From positions 5,516-69,515 of the forward strand of contig CAAGJU010000193.1 of assembly GCA_900770225.1 (NCBI GenBank): a stretch of DNA of 64,000 nt, in the 5' to 3' direction. Below the pieces are notes generated by a model that worked only from the letters and a program-made list of their open reading frames with translations, did no database searches and was not told where the DNA came from. Positions within the stretch are counted from its first letter, which is position 1. Every line of letters begins with the position of its first letter. Below, one piece after another: positions 61,143-64,000 of this stretch. Source of the DNA: Lachnospiraceae bacterium (GTDB taxonomy: Bacteria > Bacillota > Clostridia > Lachnospirales > Lachnospiraceae). The translations under genes and the position numbers were made by a program.

Positions 61143-61200
61143 CATGCGGTGAGAGGACGATCCGCTTCACGAAGGCCATGCGTGCGTGCAGCGCACAGGA
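61086..61200 (+). repeat. 62-bp tandem duplication of the galactanase 3' end
   Basis: GGTGAGAG(A/G)ACGATCCGCTT and the following ACGAAGGCCATGCGTGCGT occur at 61086 and again at 61148, with five or so differences. The first copy encodes the enzyme's last residues; the second lies after the stop and is untranslated. At 61270-61340 the block GG(T/C)(C/T)TTTGCTGTTA with ATCCGG is also doubled before the next gene. Confidence 0.88.
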
Positions 61201-61367
61201 ACAGATAACGGGTAAGTGCTGAGCAAAGCCCCGGGATTTTTAATGTATGATAACTGCATTATCTGATATAATAGGGCCATCCGGAAAAAAACGGGTGGTC
61301 TTTGCTGTTATATCCGGGGAAAATGGATGGCCTTTGCTGTTAGATTCTGAGGAAAAGGCGATATACG

Positions 61368-63227
61368 ATGAAAAGAGTCGCGCTGTTATTTGACGGATGG
61401 AAGCGCTTTGTCACAAATGAATGGACAGAAGGAATCCAGACATATGCCGGGCAGATGAACGAGGACGTCGGCCTGTTTTAGTTTCAGTGCTGGGGCAATT
61501 CCAGCAGGAGCAGGCGGTTCAACGGAGGCGAATACAACATCTTCAGCCTGCCTGATCTCAGAAAATATGACGGTATCATTGTGGATGCCACCAATATTCT
61601 GGATGAGCAGGTGAAAAAGGATCTGTTCCGGCGCGTGAGGGAGAGCGGCGTACCTGCTGTTTCCCTGTGCATGGAAGCGGATGGCATGTATTATGCCGGC
61701 ATCGGAGGCAGAGCGGCCGTCAGCGAGATCATTCACCATCTTTACGATGTCCACGGGTGCCGGTCATTTTTCTTTGCCGGCGGTCCGGCAGATAACTATG
61801 AGAACCAGGAGCGGGAGGCCGCGTTTCACGACTGCATGAAGGAATTTAATATTCCGGAGGAAAATCAGGACTGGAACAGCGGAACGTATGATTTCCGGAG
61901 CGGCATTTCGACGATGAGACAGATCCTTTCGTCGGGGAAAAAGCTGCCGGATGCCATCGTCTGCGCCAATGACAATATTGCCGTCGGCATTATCATGGAG
62001 GCGGAGAAGGCCGGGCTGAAAGTGCCGGATGATTTCCTTGTGACGGGCTTTGACTGTCTGGACAAGGCGTCCTACTTTGATCCGCAGATCACAAGCGCGG
62101 ATCTGAACCGGACACAGATCGGGTCACGCGCCATGGAGATCCTGGACCGCTGCTGGCATGGGGAGAAGCTTCCGAAGCATCACTATGTGACAAGCCACTG
62201 CCATTACGGAGAGAGCTGCGGATGTCCGAATACCGGTCTGGTGGATTACCGTAAATATGTGCGCAGTCAGATCGAGGCCGGCCTGAACGCTGAGCTTTCC
62301 GACGCGGCGATGGCTTCCTTTGAAGCAGATCTGATGGCGTGCGAGATGCTGGAGGATATTGCCTCCTGTGTTCTGAAAGAATTCCGGGATCTCGATGATG
62401 ACGGATGTTATCTGGCTTTTGATGACAGGCTGGTCAGTCCGGAGCCGGGATCCACACTGCCGGAGAAAGGATATGACAGACACCGTCTCCGCGTGGTGCG
62501 CGCATCAGAATACGGCAGAGAGATGTTTTTTGACAATGCGGCTGAGCTGAACCGGTATCTCTGGAATTCATGCACGGGGGCGACATTTTTTATCCTGCCG
62601 CTCCACATGAAGCAGTATGCAGCGGGCTATATGGTCGTCCGCAATCCCCGCTATATCGCCGACTATCTGAATGTATACAGGATTCAGGAATATATACTGA
62701 ATACGCTCCAGACTGTCTATGCGAATACACAGATCCGCACGGCGCTGAAGCGTCTCTCGGAAATCTATGACAGGGACCGTCTGACCGGCGTGTACGGACG
62801 GACCGCGCTCACGGAGAAGATTGTGCCGTTCTTCGAGGAAGAGATCCGTGCCGGCGGAAAAATGGCCGTCTGCTTTACAGACGTGGATCATTTCAAAAAT
62901 CTGAATGACAGCTACGGACATGATTACGGCGACCGTATACTCGTGCGTATTGCGGCGGTGCTCACGGACAGGAAGCCGGAAGATGGTTATGTGTGCCGTT
63001 ATGGCGGAGATGAGTTCCTGATTATTTTTCCGGTGGACCGTGCGGAGGATATGGAAAATTTCCGCGCTGAGGTCACAGAGGATCTGGCGAAACAGCAGAT
63101 CCGGATCAGCATGGGTATGGTCATGGCACCGGATGATACTGTCGGCAAAAATCTGGACGATTTTATCAATGCCGCCGATGCGCAGATGTATCGGATCAAG
63201 GAAGCACATCACAGCGGGAGAAATTAA
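61368..63227 (+). pseudogene. Sugar-sensor/diguanylate cyclase gene with an in-frame TAG at codon 38
   Basis: From ATG 61368 the frame reads 'MKRVALLFDGWKRFVTNEWTEGIQTYAG...', the start of a LacI-type periplasmic-binding sensor. It meets TAG at 61479-61481 and then continues in the same frame without interruption to 63227. The sensor part goes on ('KYDGIIVDATNILDE', 'PDAIVCANDNIAVGIIMEAEKAGLKVPDDFLVTGFD'); a GGDEF domain ends the protein ('FTDVDHFKNLNDSYGHDYGD', 'YGGDEFLIIFP', GGDEF at ~546-550) with all catalytic residues. One base change would give a 619-residue protein. A nonsense mutation, a sequencing error, or restart downstream (GTG 61581) are all possible. Confidence 0.82.
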
Positions 63228-63250
63228 AAAATAAACAGGAGGAATAACAG

Positions 63251-63856
63251 ATGTATATTACATGTCTTGACGTAGAAGGAGTACTGGTGCCGGAGATCTG
63301 GATCGCTTTTTCAAAGGCAAGCGGGATTCCGGAGCTGAAGAGAACCACGCGCGATGAGCCGGATTACAACAAGCTGATGAACTGGCGCCTTGGCATTCTG
63401 AAGGAGCACGGACTCGGCCTGAAGGAGATTCAGGATGTCATTGCCACGATCGATCCGATGGATGGCGCGCGTGAGTTTCTGGATGAACTCCGCTCCTTTA
63501 CGCAGGTGATCCTGATTTCGGATACGTTTGAGCAGTTTGCGATGCCGCTGATGAAAAAACTCGGCTATCCGACGCTGTTCTGCAATTCGCTGGATGTGGC
63601 GGAGAACGGGGAGATCACTGGCTTCCGTATGCGCTGCGAACAGTCGAAGCTCTCGACGGTAAAAGCACTGCAGTCGATCGGTTTTGAAACGATTGCCTCC
63701 GGTGACAGCTATAACGATCTGGGCATGATCCGTGCCAGCAAGGCCGGCTTCCTGTTCCGCTCCACAGAGCAGATCATCAAAGACAATCCGGATCTGCCGG
63801 CATACACCGAATACAGCGAGCTGCTCGGCGGAATCCGCAAGGCGATGGGACTGTAA
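63251..63856 (+). CDS. thrH: ThrH: bifunctional phosphoserine phosphatase/homoserine phosphotransferase
   Basis: A 201-residue HAD-superfamily enzyme. 'MYITCLDVEGVLVPEIWIAFSKASGI' holds the nucleophile Asp with Val-Glu in place of the usual D-x-D, the ThrH signature. 'VILISDTFEQFAMPLMKKLGYPTLFCNSL' is motif II, and 'ASGDSYNDLGMIRASKAGFLF' gives the Mg2+ Asp pair. ThrH removes phosphate from phosphoserine and can move it to homoserine. Length and motifs are standard. AGGAGG precedes ATG 63251, 23 bases after the GGDEF gene; that link is probably only positional. A 239-bp-family repeat follows. Confidence 0.93.
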   Translation: MYITCLDVEGVLVPEIWIAFSKASGIPELKRTTRDEPDYNKLMNWRLGILKEHGLGLKEIQDVIATIDPMDGAREFLDELRSFTQVILISDTFEQFAMPLMKKLGYPTLFCNSLDVAENGEITGFRMRCEQSKLSTVKALQSIGFETIASGDSYNDLGMIRASKAGFLFRSTEQIIKDNPDLPAYTEYSELLGGIRKAMGL

Positions 63857-63863
63857 TAATATC

Positions 63864-64000
63864 CAGAATACAGATGCCTCCACCCGCAACAGAGTGGTGA
63901 GCACTAGCTGAGAGCGACCGTAGGGAAGCTCGAAGCTTACGTGCGACGCCTGTCGGCGCAGTTAACGAGCTTTGCGAGTTTACAAGCCGACCGCTCTCGC
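63864..64000 (-). repeat. Second copy of the 239-bp inverted-repeat element (cut by window end)
   Basis: From CAGAATACAGATGC at 63864 the sequence is the reverse complement of 1694 back to 1559, with about six substitutions and one extra A. Only the first 137 bases are in the window. Its terminal repeat is intact, and it sits just behind the thrH stop, as the first copy sits behind the yitT-like gene. Confidence 0.85.

Overview
The window looks like a chromosomal stretch from a Gram-positive gut or rumen anaerobe of the class Clostridia, most likely family Lachnospiraceae. This is inferred from gene content: lipobox solute-binding proteins with Ser/Thr/Ala-rich linkers, YitT, an SstT symporter, YesM/YesN-type two-component genes, ThrH, rubredoxin, a small ferredoxin and strong AGGAGG ribosome binding sites. 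I saw no rRNA or tRNA gene, CRISPR array or complete transposase gene.

Layout. (1) 1-10400: the end of a methyltransferase gene, a YitT membrane protein, then a surface-polysaccharide block on the plus strand: Wzx-like flippase, two family-2 glycosyltransferases, a GT4-like transferase, a polysaccharide pyruvyl transferase and a PssD/PssE (Alg14/Alg13-like) pair. It ends in a scrap of an ABC ATPase. (2) 10500-16900: SstT, a Gfo/Idh oxidoreductase, a double-cupin protein, a ferredoxin, a Gln/Thr-rich protein of unknown function and a PAS-LuxR regulator. (3) 17273-27880: a large sugar operon divergent from that regulator. It holds a Gfo/Idh dehydrogenase, an Old-Yellow-Enzyme-type flavin reductase, a ribose-class ABC importer, three xylose-isomerase-like TIM barrels (one of the tagatose/allulose 3-epimerase type), a PfkB kinase and a truncated class II aldolase. 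(4) 27922-44306: mainly housekeeping genes (Dus, NUDIX, beta-CASP nuclease, MTA/SAH nucleosidase, aconitase-family hydratase, AsnS, rubredoxin, inositol-phosphatase family, a eukaryotic-type HisA). Between 36412 and 37254 lies an unusual promoter-to-terminator unit of about 0.8 kb with no convincing protein. (5) 44409-63856: a YesM/YesN two-component system, a rhamnose-class ABC importer, a CUT1-type oligosaccharide importer without its own ATPase, a GH2 beta-galactosidase, a cytoplasmic GH53 endo-galactanase, a sugar-sensor/GGDEF gene with an in-frame stop, and ThrH. Together this reads as import and intracellular breakdown of pectic galactan (rhamnogalacturonan I side chains).

Three features stand out. 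First, the 0.8-kb unit at 36412-37254 has a near-consensus promoter, many local helices and an intrinsic terminator, and is a good candidate for a large structured non-coding RNA. Second, gene junctions are repeatedly enlarged by degenerate tandem repeats of 17-62 bp that often copy the 3' end of the upstream gene and supply the start of the next. Several conserved enzymes also carry in-frame repeats of 24, 30 or 39 bp. Third, there are dispersed palindromic elements: a 239-bp element with long terminal inverted repeats, whose second copy runs off the window end, and a family that sits directly behind terminators.

Start codons were chosen by ribosome-binding-site spacing, so many are internal to longer open frames. 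All family assignments come from motif recognition by eye, without database searches.
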